Positions 1-11,090 of a DNA stretch of 64,000 nucleotides are shown here, one piece after another. This stretch comes from Apricaphanius iberus (taxonomy: Eukaryota > Chordata > Actinopteri > Cyprinodontiformes > Aphaniidae). The DNA lies in NCBI GenBank assembly GCA_028564705.1, contig JAPXFQ010001301.1:1-64000 (forward strand), in the 5' to 3' direction. The translations under genes and the position numbers were made by a program. Under the pieces are notes generated by a model that was not told the DNA's origin, made no database searches, and saw only the letters and a program-made list of their open reading frames with translations. The first letter of the stretch is position 1. Each line of letters begins with the position of its first letter.

Positions 1-1135
1 TGTGGAAGTCGCTATAACATGCAGCCTTGGTCCAGGTTTTAATCAAATGCCACAAGATTATGACAAAAGATCATACCTTAGTACAGCATCAAACAATTGT
101 ACCGGGGACTCTTACTAAAATGGGGTGTACAGACTCTTAAATATCTCTCTATGCGCAGGGACGTGTGCGCGTCTTGCATACACACAAGTGCAGTGCCTAA
201 GTGATGGATTCCAGCTGTGCCTTCCTAGGCTGGAACCAGGTCAAGTCAACCCTTATCAGATTTTGATTAATGTTTTCTTGGAAATCCTCAGTGAGTCGAT
301 GTTCTGCCGGATCTTTGAACAAACAATCCTTTTGCCGTATCAAACATTCCTTGCTAATGGGGGAGATCTTGCAATGTGGAATCTAGTTATATAAACATTC
401 ATCCTAACAGTATAACATAATATGAGTCTGCCATCTACATTTCCCCCCTCTGGCGATTTCTAAGGATCACCACACTCTAGTTAAACTAACTGATGACTAA
501 TACATGTGAGTAACAAACATATAACTGAGAGTGATAAATGCAAGTATATAAAAGTTAAGATATATGAACGCTAGTATGGGAGTACATGCATCTTGAGTAA
601 CATAAAAACAATCAATTAAGTTTGCGTCAGTGGTGGTTTGCTGTGTGAAACCGAAAAACCTACCGGCTGCGTTTCTTTTAAGAAGAAAAAAAACGGTTTG
701 ACAGCCCCCCTGGCCAGGACGACTACCCTCAGGCACGGCGAAGCACCTTGACTGACACAATGAGTCATTTTCAAAGACAAATTGATTACAGGCAAATTAT
801 TGTGAAGTCGACTTAAAATGTGATTAAATGCAAACCATGGTTTATCTAACTTAGCTATAAATTCAAATGGCAATCAAGTTATACTATAAAATGCACTCTA
901 AGTGTGTCATGTGAATAAATTAAATGCTCTACTGTCCATACTGAATATAATTGTGGAAATAATGCAAAGTCCCAAATGTCCAAAAATAAATGATGAGGGA
1001 AAACGACAGAAAGTCTTCGACAGTTCATAAAAGAAAATGAGTACATGAGTAAAAAATAAAAAGACAAGTTGGTGGAGCTTTGTGTGGGTTCTGCTGGGGG
1101 CCGCTGAGGTGCTGGAGGTGGACTTTATTTATTCA
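1..1135. other. No gene recognised
   Basis: This AT-rich stretch lies left of the Gypsy element. Short open frames exist on both strands, but none shows a known domain, a repeat of a known family or a convincing start context. I see no RNA gene in it. Confidence 0.6.
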
Positions 1136-1140
1136 GGAAC

Positions 1141-1897
1141 TGTAACATTCCTCATGCCAGGTCTCACCTATCAGTCTGATTTTATGCACCTGTGCCATGC
1201 CTGATTGCTTTCTCCACTCCACCTGTCTCTCTCACTATTTAAACAGCCCCTTGCCTCTGCTTCCCTGCCAGATTTTCGAACGCTCACGCCAGTAGATATC
1301 AAGCCTTTCGTTACTGATCTCCACCACCGACCTGTTTCATGTTCTCTGAGTTTCTGCCTTTGCCTAGCCCTCGTCTGACCCTCCGATTGCCTTTCTGACC
1401 TCCCAACGCCAACCCAGCTTAAGACCTGACCACCGATCTCTGCCCTCTCTGGGATAAACGAATTCTCCCGCCTGCAGTGTATGGACTGCGCCTGTTTTTC
1501 CGGTTTTTGTATTCTGATTCAGCCCAAGTGACAAGGTGGATATTTCAAAGATGTTGTTTAAGTATATCCCCAATCAGGATGAGTCAGCACGTAGTGCAAC
1601 CTTTATGTCGCTCTTGTGAGACTTTCTAAGCCCCGCAGCAGCCTCCGCTCCTGACGTCACCGCCCCAGAGAATTCCCAGTCATCCTCCCCGCCGCAGGTT
1701 AGTGAAAACTGCAGATCAACGTCTACATTCTTCCCCCCCGATTCTCTAACCAATAACCTTCTCTCTTCAGAGTCAGAGTTCCAGCCTGCAGAGTCTTTTG
1801 CACATTTATAATCTATTGTTTAATAAAACCTCCTCCTGAGTTATTGCTCACTCCTGTGTTGTGACTGAATTTTGGGTCTTCCTTGTGGTCCGTGACA
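1141..1897 (+). repeat. Left LTR of the Gypsy element
   Basis: A 757-bp direct repeat of 6174-6921 with TG...CA ends. A TATA-like TATTTAAA lies at about 1235 and an AATAAA polyadenylation signal at about 1822, so U3, R and U5 are all present. Against the right LTR it is nearly identical at both ends, but it carries many small indels and substitutions between about 1370 and 1630. Confidence 0.95.
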
Positions 1898-1913
1898 GTA
1901 AAATCTGGCCATA

Positions 1914-2843
1914 ATGGACCCATCGCCCACACAGGAGTGGCGTGCAAAAGTAGAGGCTAGTGTTGGCCAACTGGAGACAAATATGCAACAGATGATGTCT
2001 ATGTTAAGCAGGATGACGGCTGTGACTGCTCCGCCCACTCAGTCGGCTACGACTTCTCCTACTAAGCAGCAGTATGTCTCACCAATCCATGAGCCACGTC
2101 TTACTCCTCCTGAGGTGTTTAGTGGGGAACCAAGTCAGTGTCGGGCGTTTTTAACCCAGTGTGAGATACACTTTGAACTTCAACCCTCCGCCTTTCCCAC
2201 AGAACGTTCAAAGGTGGCCTATGTTATCTCCCTTCTGTCTGGTAAAGCTAAGCTCTGGGGAACGGCTGAATGGCAGAGGGATGCTGCTATTTGCTACAGG
2301 TACAGAAACTTCTCTCAGGAGCTCATCAGGGTTTTTAATCCCATTTTACCTGAGCGGGAGGCTGCTCGAGGTTTGCTGACCGTTAAACAGGGCAGAGGGA
2401 GGGTGACTGAATATATTATTGACTTTCACTCCCTCTCTGCAGAAAGTAACTGGAATGAGGAGGCTTTGTGTGATGCTTTTTACCAGGGCCTCAACGAGGA
2501 AATAAAGGATGAGCTAGCCACCCGTGATGCCCCTGTGGACCTGGTCGAACTGGAGTCACTCGCCACTCGTATTGATCTGAGGCTCCATGATCGCAGACAG
2601 GAGAGGAGTCGCTCATACCAGGTACGACGCCCACAGCCTGCCATCAGGTCCTCCCCTGGTCCCTCCTTGCCTTCGGCTAGAACTGAGCCACCCATTGCTG
2701 ATTCTACAGAACCTATGCAGATTGGCCGGTCTAGACTGTCACCCCAAGAACGGGAACGAAGGTTACGCAAAGGGTTATGCTTTTATTGTGGAGGGGAGGA
2801 TCATCAAATCCGTCAGTGCTCGTTAAAAGGCCAGGCTCAGTAG
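1914..2843 (+). CDS. gag: Gag polyprotein of the Gypsy element
   Basis: This 309-residue frame starts 16 bases after the left LTR and encodes the structural Gag protein that packages element RNA in cytoplasmic particles. The middle (about residues 60-200) has the pattern of retrotransposon capsid domains, including the block PEVFSGEPSQCRAFLTQC and the region around YVISLLSGKAKLWGTAEW. A CCHC zinc knuckle, CFYCGGEDHQIRQC, lies near residues 289-302 and would bind nucleic acid. The first ATG after the LTR fits as the start. The frame ends at TAG; protease sequence continues in the -1 frame with a 67-base overlap. No internal stop is present, so Gag could still be made. Confidence 0.93.
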   Translation: MDPSPTQEWRAKVEASVGQLETNMQQMMSMLSRMTAVTAPPTQSATTSPTKQQYVSPIHEPRLTPPEVFSGEPSQCRAFLTQCEIHFELQPSAFPTERSKVAYVISLLSGKAKLWGTAEWQRDAAICYRYRNFSQELIRVFNPILPEREAARGLLTVKQGRGRVTEYIIDFHSLSAESNWNEEALCDAFYQGLNEEIKDELATRDAPVDLVELESLATRIDLRLHDRRQERSRSYQVRRPQPAIRSSPGPSLPSARTEPPIADSTEPMQIGRSRLSPQERERRLRKGLCFYCGGEDHQIRQCSLKGQAQ

Positions 2844-3670
2844 GTAGAAAGAGGCTTCTACTGAGCCATAATTCACTCCGTAAGTCCTCTCCAGTCAGTT
2901 TAATCGAGGCTCAGTTGATGGTTAATGGGACATCAAAGAAAGTTTCTGTCCTTGTGGATTCTGGAGCTGACACAGAGTTTATGGATTGTGATTTGGCCAA
3001 CGGTCTGGGGATCAAATTACAACCTACCCCTAGGGCTCAAGATGTGATCGCCATAGACGGTCACGTTCTTCAACGCATAACATTAGAGACGATGCCAGTG
3101 AGAGTTATTATTGGGGGTAACCATCATGAGACGGTGTCCTTTCTAATCATCAAGTCCCCTGACCTTCCCGTGATTTTTGGAGCTTCTTGGCTCAAGAAAC
3201 ACAACCCACACTTAGATTGGAACAAGGGTGTGGTGCAGACCTGGTCACCGGGGTGTCTTAGTACGTGTTTGCTGTCGGCCCATGTTCCTAGTCAAAACCC
3301 TGGTGAGATTCAGGAAGTTTTTCCTGACCTGTCCAAGGTGCCACCAGAGTATCATGACCTCAAGGAGGTTTTTAACAAGCACCGTGCTTCCTCTCTTCCC
3401 CCCCATAGGCCCTATGACTGTGCCATCGACCTTCTTCCTGGTACATTTCCCCCTAGAGGACGTCTGTATTCCCTCTCTGCACCTGAGAATCAAGCCATGA
3501 AGAAGTATATTGAGGAATCTTTACGTGCTGGCATCATCCGGCCTTCTTCGTCCCCTGCCGGAGCTGGGTTCTTCTTCGTGGGAAAGAAGGATGGCTCACT
3601 TAGACCCTGTATTGATTACAGGGGGCTCAACGAAGTCACAGTCAAAAACAATACCCTTTGCCCCTTATGA
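2777..3670 (+). pseudogene. pol: Pol part 1: protease and N-terminal reverse transcriptase
   Basis: This frame lies -1 relative to gag. The first residues overlap the end of gag and are not a true start; Pol would be reached by frameshifting or was once fused to Gag. An aspartic protease active site, LVDSGADTEF, lies near residues 58-67, followed by the flap and the VIFGASWLKKHNP motif. The RT N-terminus follows ([34 protein letters not shown]). The frame is cut off at 3670 by an apparent loss of one A in the A-rich stretch near 3645-3655, and RT resumes in another frame from 3658. Protease would process Gag-Pol in the particle. Confidence 0.9.
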
Positions 3671-6162
3671 ACACGGCATTTGATCTCATTCAAGGAGCCA
3701 GGATTTTCACTAAATTAGACCTCAGAAACGCCTACCATCTGGTTCGTATCAGGGAGGGGGATGAGTGGAAAACAGCTTTTAACACCCCAACAGGGCACTA
3801 TGAGTACCTGGTCATGCCGTTTGGCCTAACCAATGCACCAGCTGTGTTTCAGGCTCTAGTTAATGACGTGCTGCGGGACATGATTGGTCAGTTTGTGTTT
3901 GTCTACCTTGACGATATACTAATCTTCTCGAAGGATCTTGCCTCACATCAGCAACATGTCCGTGCTGTTATTCTCCGTCTCCTACAGAACAACCTGTTTA
4001 TTAAGGCAGAGAAGTGCGAATTTCACCAATCTACCACTTCATTCCTAGGTTTCATCATCTCCCCTGATCGCGTTTCCATGGACCCCTGCAAGGTGGCCGC
4101 AGTGAAGGATTGGCCTATCCCTCAGAGTCGGAAACAGCTTCAGCGGTTTCTAGGCTTTGCAAACTTCTACCGCCGGTTTATTCGGAACTACAGTGCTGTA
4201 GCTTCACCCCTTCATTCCCTTACGTCACCCAAGAACAAGTTTAGCTGGAACGATCGAGCAGATCAAGCCTTCACCAAGCTAAAATCACTGTTCACTTCAG
4301 CACCAGTACTCCACTCCCCAGATGCTACCCGTCAGTTCATAGTGGAGGTCGATGCCTCTAATACAGGAGTAGGAGCGGTGTTAAGCCAAAGGACACCTAT
4401 GGGAGCTATTCATCCATGTGCCTTCTTTTCCAGAAGTCTATCAGCTTCAGAACGAAACTACGACGTGGGGGATCGAGAGCTGCTGGCTGTCAAGTTAGCC
4501 CTGGAGGAATGGAGGCATTGGTTAGAAGGAGTCAAGGAGCCCTTCATTGTTTGGACCGACCATAAAAACCTGCAGTACCTCCGGTCTGCCAAGCGATTAA
4601 ACCCCAGACAGGCCAGGTGGGCTTTGTTTTTTAGTCGCTTTAACTTCTCCTTATCCTACAGACCTGGAGAGAAAAACACCAAGCCTGATGCCCTCTCTAG
4701 GATTCATGAGGATCAGGTCCAGGAGGAGCCAGACTTTATCCTGCCCCATCCTGTACGGTTAGCAGTGTCTCGACTCGAGCTGGAGGAAAGAATTAAAGAA
4801 GCCCACCGGCAACATCCAGTCCCTGAAGGGTGCCCCAAGGATCGCCTCTACGTTCCAGACCACCTAGTGCCTGAGGTACTTACTCTTTGCCATGGTTCTC
4901 GTCTCTACTGTCACCCAGGGATAAACAAGACTTTGTCAGTGGCTCGGGACAACTTCTGGTGGAAGAACATGTCCCAGGATGTCAAGGACCTTGTTTCTTC
5001 ATGCCGGGTGTGCTGCCAAGCTAAGTCCTCCCGTCGATCACCCTCTGGATTACTACGTCCACTGCAAATCCCTCATCGTCCTTGGTCTCACCTCTCAATG
5101 GACTTTATTACAGGTCTGCCCTCCTCTAATAACTTCACCACTCTCCTCACGGTCGTTGATCGTTTTTCTAAGATGACCCACTTGGTTCCCTTGGTCAAAT
5201 TGCCCACATCCAAGCAACTCGGAGAGATTTTAACCCGTGAAGTTTTCCGTCTTCATGGCATCCCTGTTGACATAGTCTCTGACCGTGGTCCTCAGTTTGT
5301 CTCTCGATTCTGGAGAGAGTTTTGTAACCTCCTAGGGATCCAACTGAGCCTTTCCTCTGGTTTTCATCCTCAGTCCGATGGGCAGACGGAACGTATTAAT
5401 CAGGAGGTAGAGACTAAGCTTCGCATGCTGTGTGAGCAGGATCCCACAAGCTGGTCTCAGAATCTTCCCTGGGTTGAATATGCCCTCAACTCTCTTCCTT
5501 CATGTGCCACAGGTTTGTCCCCTTTTCACATTGTTTATGGCTTCCAACCTCCAGTGTTTTCCCTACAGGAGGTTGCAGCCAGAGTCCCCTCTGCTCATGC
5601 AGCAGCCAGGAGGTGTCAAAGGGTTTGGAGGAGGGCTCGTAGGGCCCTACTTGCCTCTTCGGTTGTTTATACCAGAGCTGCTAACCGTCGCCGAACTCCT
5701 GCTCCTGCATACCAGGAGGGGCAGAGGGTGTGGCTATCCACGAAGGATCTTCCGCTTCGCTTAGACTGTCGCAAGTTGGCTCCCCGCTTCATTGGCCCAT
5801 TTCCTATCTCCAAAGTGGTCAATCCTGTTGCTGTTCGTCTTCACCTCCCAAGGAATCTCAGGGTCCACCCAACCTTTCATGTATCTAAGGTTAAACCTGT
5901 ATCTGTATCTCGGTTCTGTCCCCCCTCCAGACCCCCGCCACCCACCCGGTTCATAGCTGGTGGCCCAGCGTTCACTGTGCGACGCCTTCTCCGGTCCAGA
6001 AGATGGGGCCGGGGGCTGCAATACCTGGTGGACTGGGAGGGGTATGGTCCTGAGGAGCGTTCCTGGGTTCCCGCTCGACACATTCTGGACAAGTCCCTCA
6101 TTCTGAACTTCCATCGTACCCATCCTGACCAACCTGGTGGTCCGTCGGGAGCCGGACCTTGA
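3658..6162 (+). pseudogene. pol: Pol part 2: RT, RNase H, integrase, chromodomain
   Basis: An open frame of 834 codons continuing RT after the frameshift near 3650; its first Met is internal to RT, not an independent start. The RT catalytic motif YLDDILIFS is near residues 83-91. RNase H follows ([16 protein letters not shown], later [10 protein letters not shown]). Integrase has an HHCC zinc-binding region around residues 410-465 and a DDE core: D in MDFITGLP (about 481), D in SDRGPQF (about 541) and E in QTERINQ (about 577). A chromodomain with [17 protein letters not shown] lies near residues 770-815; in this family it steers insertion toward marked chromatin. Except for the upstream frameshift, all catalytic residues I looked for are present. 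Confidence 0.93.
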
Positions 6163-6173
6163 GGGGGGGGTAC
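6161..6173 (+). promoter_or_regulatory. Polypurine tract of the Gypsy element
   Basis: A GA-then-G8 purine run ends three bases before the right LTR. This is the expected position of the plus-strand DNA primer in LTR retrotransposons. Confidence 0.75.
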
Positions 6174-6921
6174 TGTAACATTCCTCATGCCAGGTCTCAC
6201 CTATCAGTCTGATTTTATGCACCTGTGCCATGCCTGATTGCTTTCTCCACTCCACCTGTCTCTCTCACTATTTAAACAGCCCCTTGCCTCTGCTTCCCTG
6301 CCAGATTTTCGAACGCTCACGCCAGTAGATATCAAGCCTTTCGTTACTGATCTCCACCACCGACCTGTTTCATGTTCTCTGAGTTTCTGCCTTTGCCTAG
6401 CCCTCGTCTGACCTCGATTGCCTTTCTGACCTCCCAACGCCGAACCCAGCTTAAGACCCTGACCACCGATCTCTGCCTCCCCTGGATAAACTGATCTCCC
6501 GCCTGCCCGTGTATGACCTGCGCCTGTTTTCCGGTTTTTGATTCTGATCAGCCCAAGTGACAAGGTGGATATTTCAAGCTGTTGTTTAAGTATCCCCACT
6601 CAGGAGGAGAAGCACGTGGTGCACCTTTCCTGTCGCTCTTGTGAGCTTTCTAAGCCCCGCAGCAGCCTCCGCTCCTGACGTCACCGCCCCAGAGAATTCC
6701 CAGTCATCCTCCCCGCCGCAGGTTAGTGAAAACTGCAGATCAACGTCTACATTCTTCCCCCCCGATTCGCTAACCAATAACCTTCTCTCTTCAGAGCCAG
6801 AGTTCCAGCCTGCAGAGTCTTTTGCACATTTATAATCTATTGTTTAATAAAACCTCCTCCTGAGTTATTGCTCACTCCTGTGTTGTGGCTGAATTTTGGG
6901 TCTTCCTTGTGGTCCGTGACA
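6174..6921 (+). repeat. Right LTR of the Gypsy element
   Basis: A 748-bp direct repeat of the left LTR, with the same TG...CA ends, TATA-like box and AATAAA signal. It is followed directly by the GGAAC target duplication. Confidence 0.95.
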
Positions 6922-6926
6922 GGAAC

Positions 6927-9900
6927 ACATTATTTCTTGCTGCTCCATGACAGAGTCCTTGACTTGGATGTTTAGGCAGCCAGGTGGTGAGAGTGGCCAT
7001 TCATTGCGACCCTGCCCAACTGGACCAACTGGGATGTGGCAGCCAAGTTCATCTGGTTGGTCAGCGCCTTCACCCAGACCCGTCTCACGATCGGAATGAC
7101 GATGTTCTGATTTGCTTTTCCCAAAGTTCATTCTTTATTGGTTTAGGCCTTCTTGCTCTTGCTCTATATTTTGTGATATAACTTGAATTGGTCTATAATT
7201 AGGTTTGTTTGGATTTTTGTATTGTGACCCATTGAACTCATCCACAATGACGAGTGAAGATCAGTAAGTTGATGAATACATCGATTTGGTGGTAATTGAA
7301 AAAGTAGCTTGAGATATTTTTAGAGCAAATATTTTACTGTGAGCATTGTTAGCTCAAAATTAGTCTTTAGTCTGGTCAGTGACATTGGTTAAAACTAAAC
7401 TGCTCAATTCCTCCACAGAACTTTCCTCCCTTTCCTCTCTTTCCTCTGAAGCTCCATTAGATTAAATCCCTAAAACATTTTGAAAATCCTAAAAGAAACA
7501 AAGCATAAAAGCATTGATAAAATCTTCTTTACTGTCTATTAATAGAACCCCCACGCATCAATAGGGAAATATGAAGCTGAAATTGGCTTGCGACTGTGGT
7601 CCGACTTTGGCTAAAGGGCGATTCCGCCTACTAACCTGAGCTGTTTTAATCTGCTCTAATTTAAAAAGTAATTTACTTTGACTCTTAAAACCTGGGCTAC
7701 ATTATTCTAAACTAATAGCAGAATCCGTTTAAACCCACTTTGGAATTATTGAAAAAATTTTGTTTTATCTGGAGCCCTCTAGAGCAGCTCCAGCTCAGGA
7801 ACACAAGGTTATGGTTGACAGATTACATTAAACACATAGGCTCCCGAGTTATACCGTTATGGGGGTGGGAGGTTAAAAAGTTAATCAATTACTCATATGT
7901 GGTCACTCAGTAATCTTTATATCAACTGAATGTTGATAAACAACAATTTATAATACTGAAAATTGTACCTTTTAAAATGTACAATTCAACCCCACTTAAC
8001 TGACACATACACCTTTAAGCATGTTCTGTTCTACTTTATATTCCTGAAATATTTAGGGCACCGAAAGAAGTAATAAATGAGCATTCAAACACATGGTGTA
8101 ATTTACCTGGCTTTAAAATAAAGAGTTCTCAAATAAAGCAAATGTTTCACAGCCTTTCCAGAGCTGGAGCTGTTCTAGAGTGGTCCAGGTGCAGCAAAAG
8201 TGCTGAACTTACAATTTATTAAACTCTCACAAATCAAATGAAAGTTTCACTAATCCCATTTAGGATTCTCCTATAGGACCTGGTATCATGCCATAATCAC
8301 CTGACCTGGATCTCAGCTGTAAATCTTCCAGAGTATCCCAGTGTTGATCAGAGTGTGTCCTCAGCATTTTCATTCTGGTAAGTTATAGATTGTATACATT
8401 TTTTAAAATAGATTGTTTCTTTCTTTCAACCGCAAGATGCAAACTTAAACATACATTGGCTACTCCTGGTAGGTTAATGCGGGGGCGGTACTATAACGCA
8501 ACACAACTTTTTTGATACTCCTGATATTCTTCAATAAGATGACAATTTTGATTGTTACCAGGAAAGCCAGCCAATAAAATGCATATCTGGATTGGGCACC
8601 ATCGCTACCATTGGGCTACACTGAGGTTATAAAGCTATAGAGACGGCACAATATGAAAGAGCCATCAGTTTTGACAGGTCGACCACACCTCCCACTTCTC
8701 GCTATATAAATAACATTTATAGATACGACAGTAGCAAATAATATCCAAACACATTTGAAACACATTTTTAAAAGCATGTGTGAATTTTGTTGGCGCTACA
8801 GGTTACTATGGAAGCGCAGCTTAGTTTACCTTTGTGCAGATAACTATGTTCTCAGAGTTTATTCCTGAACCCATCCGTTTAAAAACAGCACATGAGACTC
8901 CAGCTCTTGTAGCTTCAGAAGTTTTGTTTTGAAGTGTAAGCACTCATACCACAAACAAGGCAGTCAAAACCGAAAATGTCTTTGATGCACAACTGCGGCA
9001 ACAAGTTGTCATCGATGCCCAATCTTCATTAGGTGCTTCATATGGATCCAAACTGCTTATAATGTCCACTTTGTCCACATATCTGTCCCTGGCTTCCCTT
9101 TCTGGTGTATCCCTGTATGTTCCACATCCTTTCCGGGATTTTAACATGTTGTATGTTACTTTCTTTCTCTCACCTTTGTTTCTTCTCTGTGATGTCCTAT
9201 GTGTTTCTATAGTAAAACCACTTTGTGTTTACATCGTTCCTATAGGCTAGTGAAAATTAGTTATACCCTTATGGGCCCAAGTCGAACCCCAATTAGAAAA
9301 CAACTTCAGCTTTCTTTCTGCCTATTGATGCAGTTCTGATAAGCCTCTGCATTCTATTGATAGACAGTAAGGAAGCATTTATCAATGACGGCTTTCATGT
9401 TTTGTGTCTTGAGGCATTAAGGGATTTAATCTGCTCTGAATGTCCGATTTACAGCCACAACTTCACAATATAACTATCAAGGCCACACTGCTAAATGCTA
9501 ACAAAGCGGCGCTCCCTTCTGTATAGCAGAGGCATTACCCACGAGTCACAAAATGTTCTTGACTGTGAGGCAAATAGAGCAAAAGGAGGAGCATCTGGAG
9601 AAAGATGGTGTGGCTTGTAAATCAGGTTTTGTGACTCGTATCAGGGGTTCTGTGCAGCTGCATTTGTCGATTTCTGTGAGCAACAAATAAGTATATGCAG
9701 GTTATTTTGTACACACAAATATGTGGATGAGTTTTGTAAGTTTTTTTTGTAAATGTGACTCAAAGACTGCAATTTGTGCATTGTACCTAAGAAACTGAAA
9801 AGGTGTAACAACTGTTTTGTATTTGTGAAAGACAATCCACAGTTACAAAACTGCAACAAAAGTTTCCTCTGACTTCAACTTCTCAAGACAGAAATACTTT

Positions 9901-9969
9901 GTCCTAAAAATACCTTCATATGAGTAACTTTTTAAATATAAAGCTTTTCAACTGCTTGGAATGCATGAT
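6927..9969. other. No gene recognised, AT-rich
   Basis: About 3 kb of AT-rich DNA without a supported gene or a family I recognise. The open frames are short and lack motifs. Confidence 0.6.
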
Positions 9970-10062
9970 TGTATTGAAATGTTTTGTTTTCTCGTAAAGT
10001 GTCTTGAGATCGTGAATTCGTGAATTGATGTTATATAAATAAGCTGGACTGAATTGAGAAAG
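9970..10062 (+). repeat. 3' tail of a LINE or SINE-type retroposon
   Basis: The string running through GTAAAGTGTCTTGAGATCG to TATATAAATAAGCTGGACTGAATTG resembles the 3' ends of fish L2-type retroposons, which end with a TATATAAATAAA-like stretch and an AATTG repeat. Only the tail is present, next to the Tc1 element. Confidence 0.45.
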
Positions 10063-11090
10063 AAAGTTAGAAGCAAGAAAGTTACTGATGAGTACACCCC
10101 CCCTGAAAAAGGAATTTTTTCACAGTATTAAAATGAACACAAACAATATGTCCCAAACAGTCCCTTGATGAAGTTTATTGCAATTGGTTCTGACATTATA
10201 ACTTAAACAGAAAGGTGAAAAGATGCCTAAAGTTACATATTTTTCTGTTTCCGTGAAAGTGGGGTGGAGCAAAAGTGAGTACACCCCACACCAAACTCAA
10301 TTACATCCAGTACATTTAGTACTTTGTATGGCCTCCATTATTTGCAATGACAGCCCAGAGTCTCCTGGGCATGGAGTGCACAAGTTGACAACTTTGGCTA
10401 AATCAATCTTTTTCCATTCTTCAAGGATGACATCTTTCAGAGCCTGGATGCTGGATGGAGAGTGATGCTCAACCTGCCTCTTCAGTATTCCCCAAAGATG
10501 CTCTATAGGGTTCAGATCAGGTGACATACTTGGCCATGGAATCACTCTCACCCTGTTCCTCTTCGGAAAGTCAGCAGTGGCCTTAGATGTGTGTTTAGGG
10601 TCTTTGTCATGTTGAAAAATGACAAAACGATCAGCGGCCCGAAGTGATGGAAGCATCTTAGCTTTCAGTATAGAGCAGTACATTTGAGAATTCATGATGC
10701 CATCAATGAAATGCAGCTCTCCAACACCCGCAGCACTCATGCAGCCCCACATAAGGACACTACCCCCTCCATGTTTCACTCTGGGCACTGTGCATTTTTC
10801 CTTGTACTCCTCACCCTTGTGACGGCAAACTGTTTTGAAGCCATCAGTTCCAAAAAGATTGATTTTGGTCTCATCACTCTAGAGCATAGAGTCCCAGTAG
10901 CCTTCATCCTTTTCAGCATGTGCCCTGGCGAACTCTGGACGTGCTTTTTTGTGACTGGGCTTTAGGAGAGGCTTCCTTCGGGGACGACACCCATGCATGC
11001 CATTCCGCTGCACTGTACGGCTTATTGTGTCACGAGACACATTCACTCCAATTTCAGTCTCTACTTCCTTAGATACCTGTTGTGCACTTC

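Larger units (their letters stand above)
1141..6921 (+). mobile_element. Ty3/Gypsy chromovirus LTR retrotransposon, complete
   Basis: A complete 5.8-kb LTR retrotransposon. Two long terminal repeats beginning TGTAACATTC and ending CCGTGACA flank a gag gene and a pol gene in the order protease, reverse transcriptase, RNase H, integrase, chromodomain. Integrase after RNase H places it in Ty3/Gypsy, and the C-terminal chromodomain in the chromoviruses. The 5-bp direct repeat GGAAC sits just outside both ends (1136-1140 and 6922-6926), which shows one clean insertion that never lost its partner LTR. Two frame changes interrupt gag-pol, so this copy is probably not autonomous as written. There is no env-like frame between pol and the right LTR. 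Confidence 0.97.

Noticed and set aside
5761..6255. Minus-strand frames of 107-164 codons over the Gypsy integrase end
   Set aside because: Shadows of the plus-strand pol frame.
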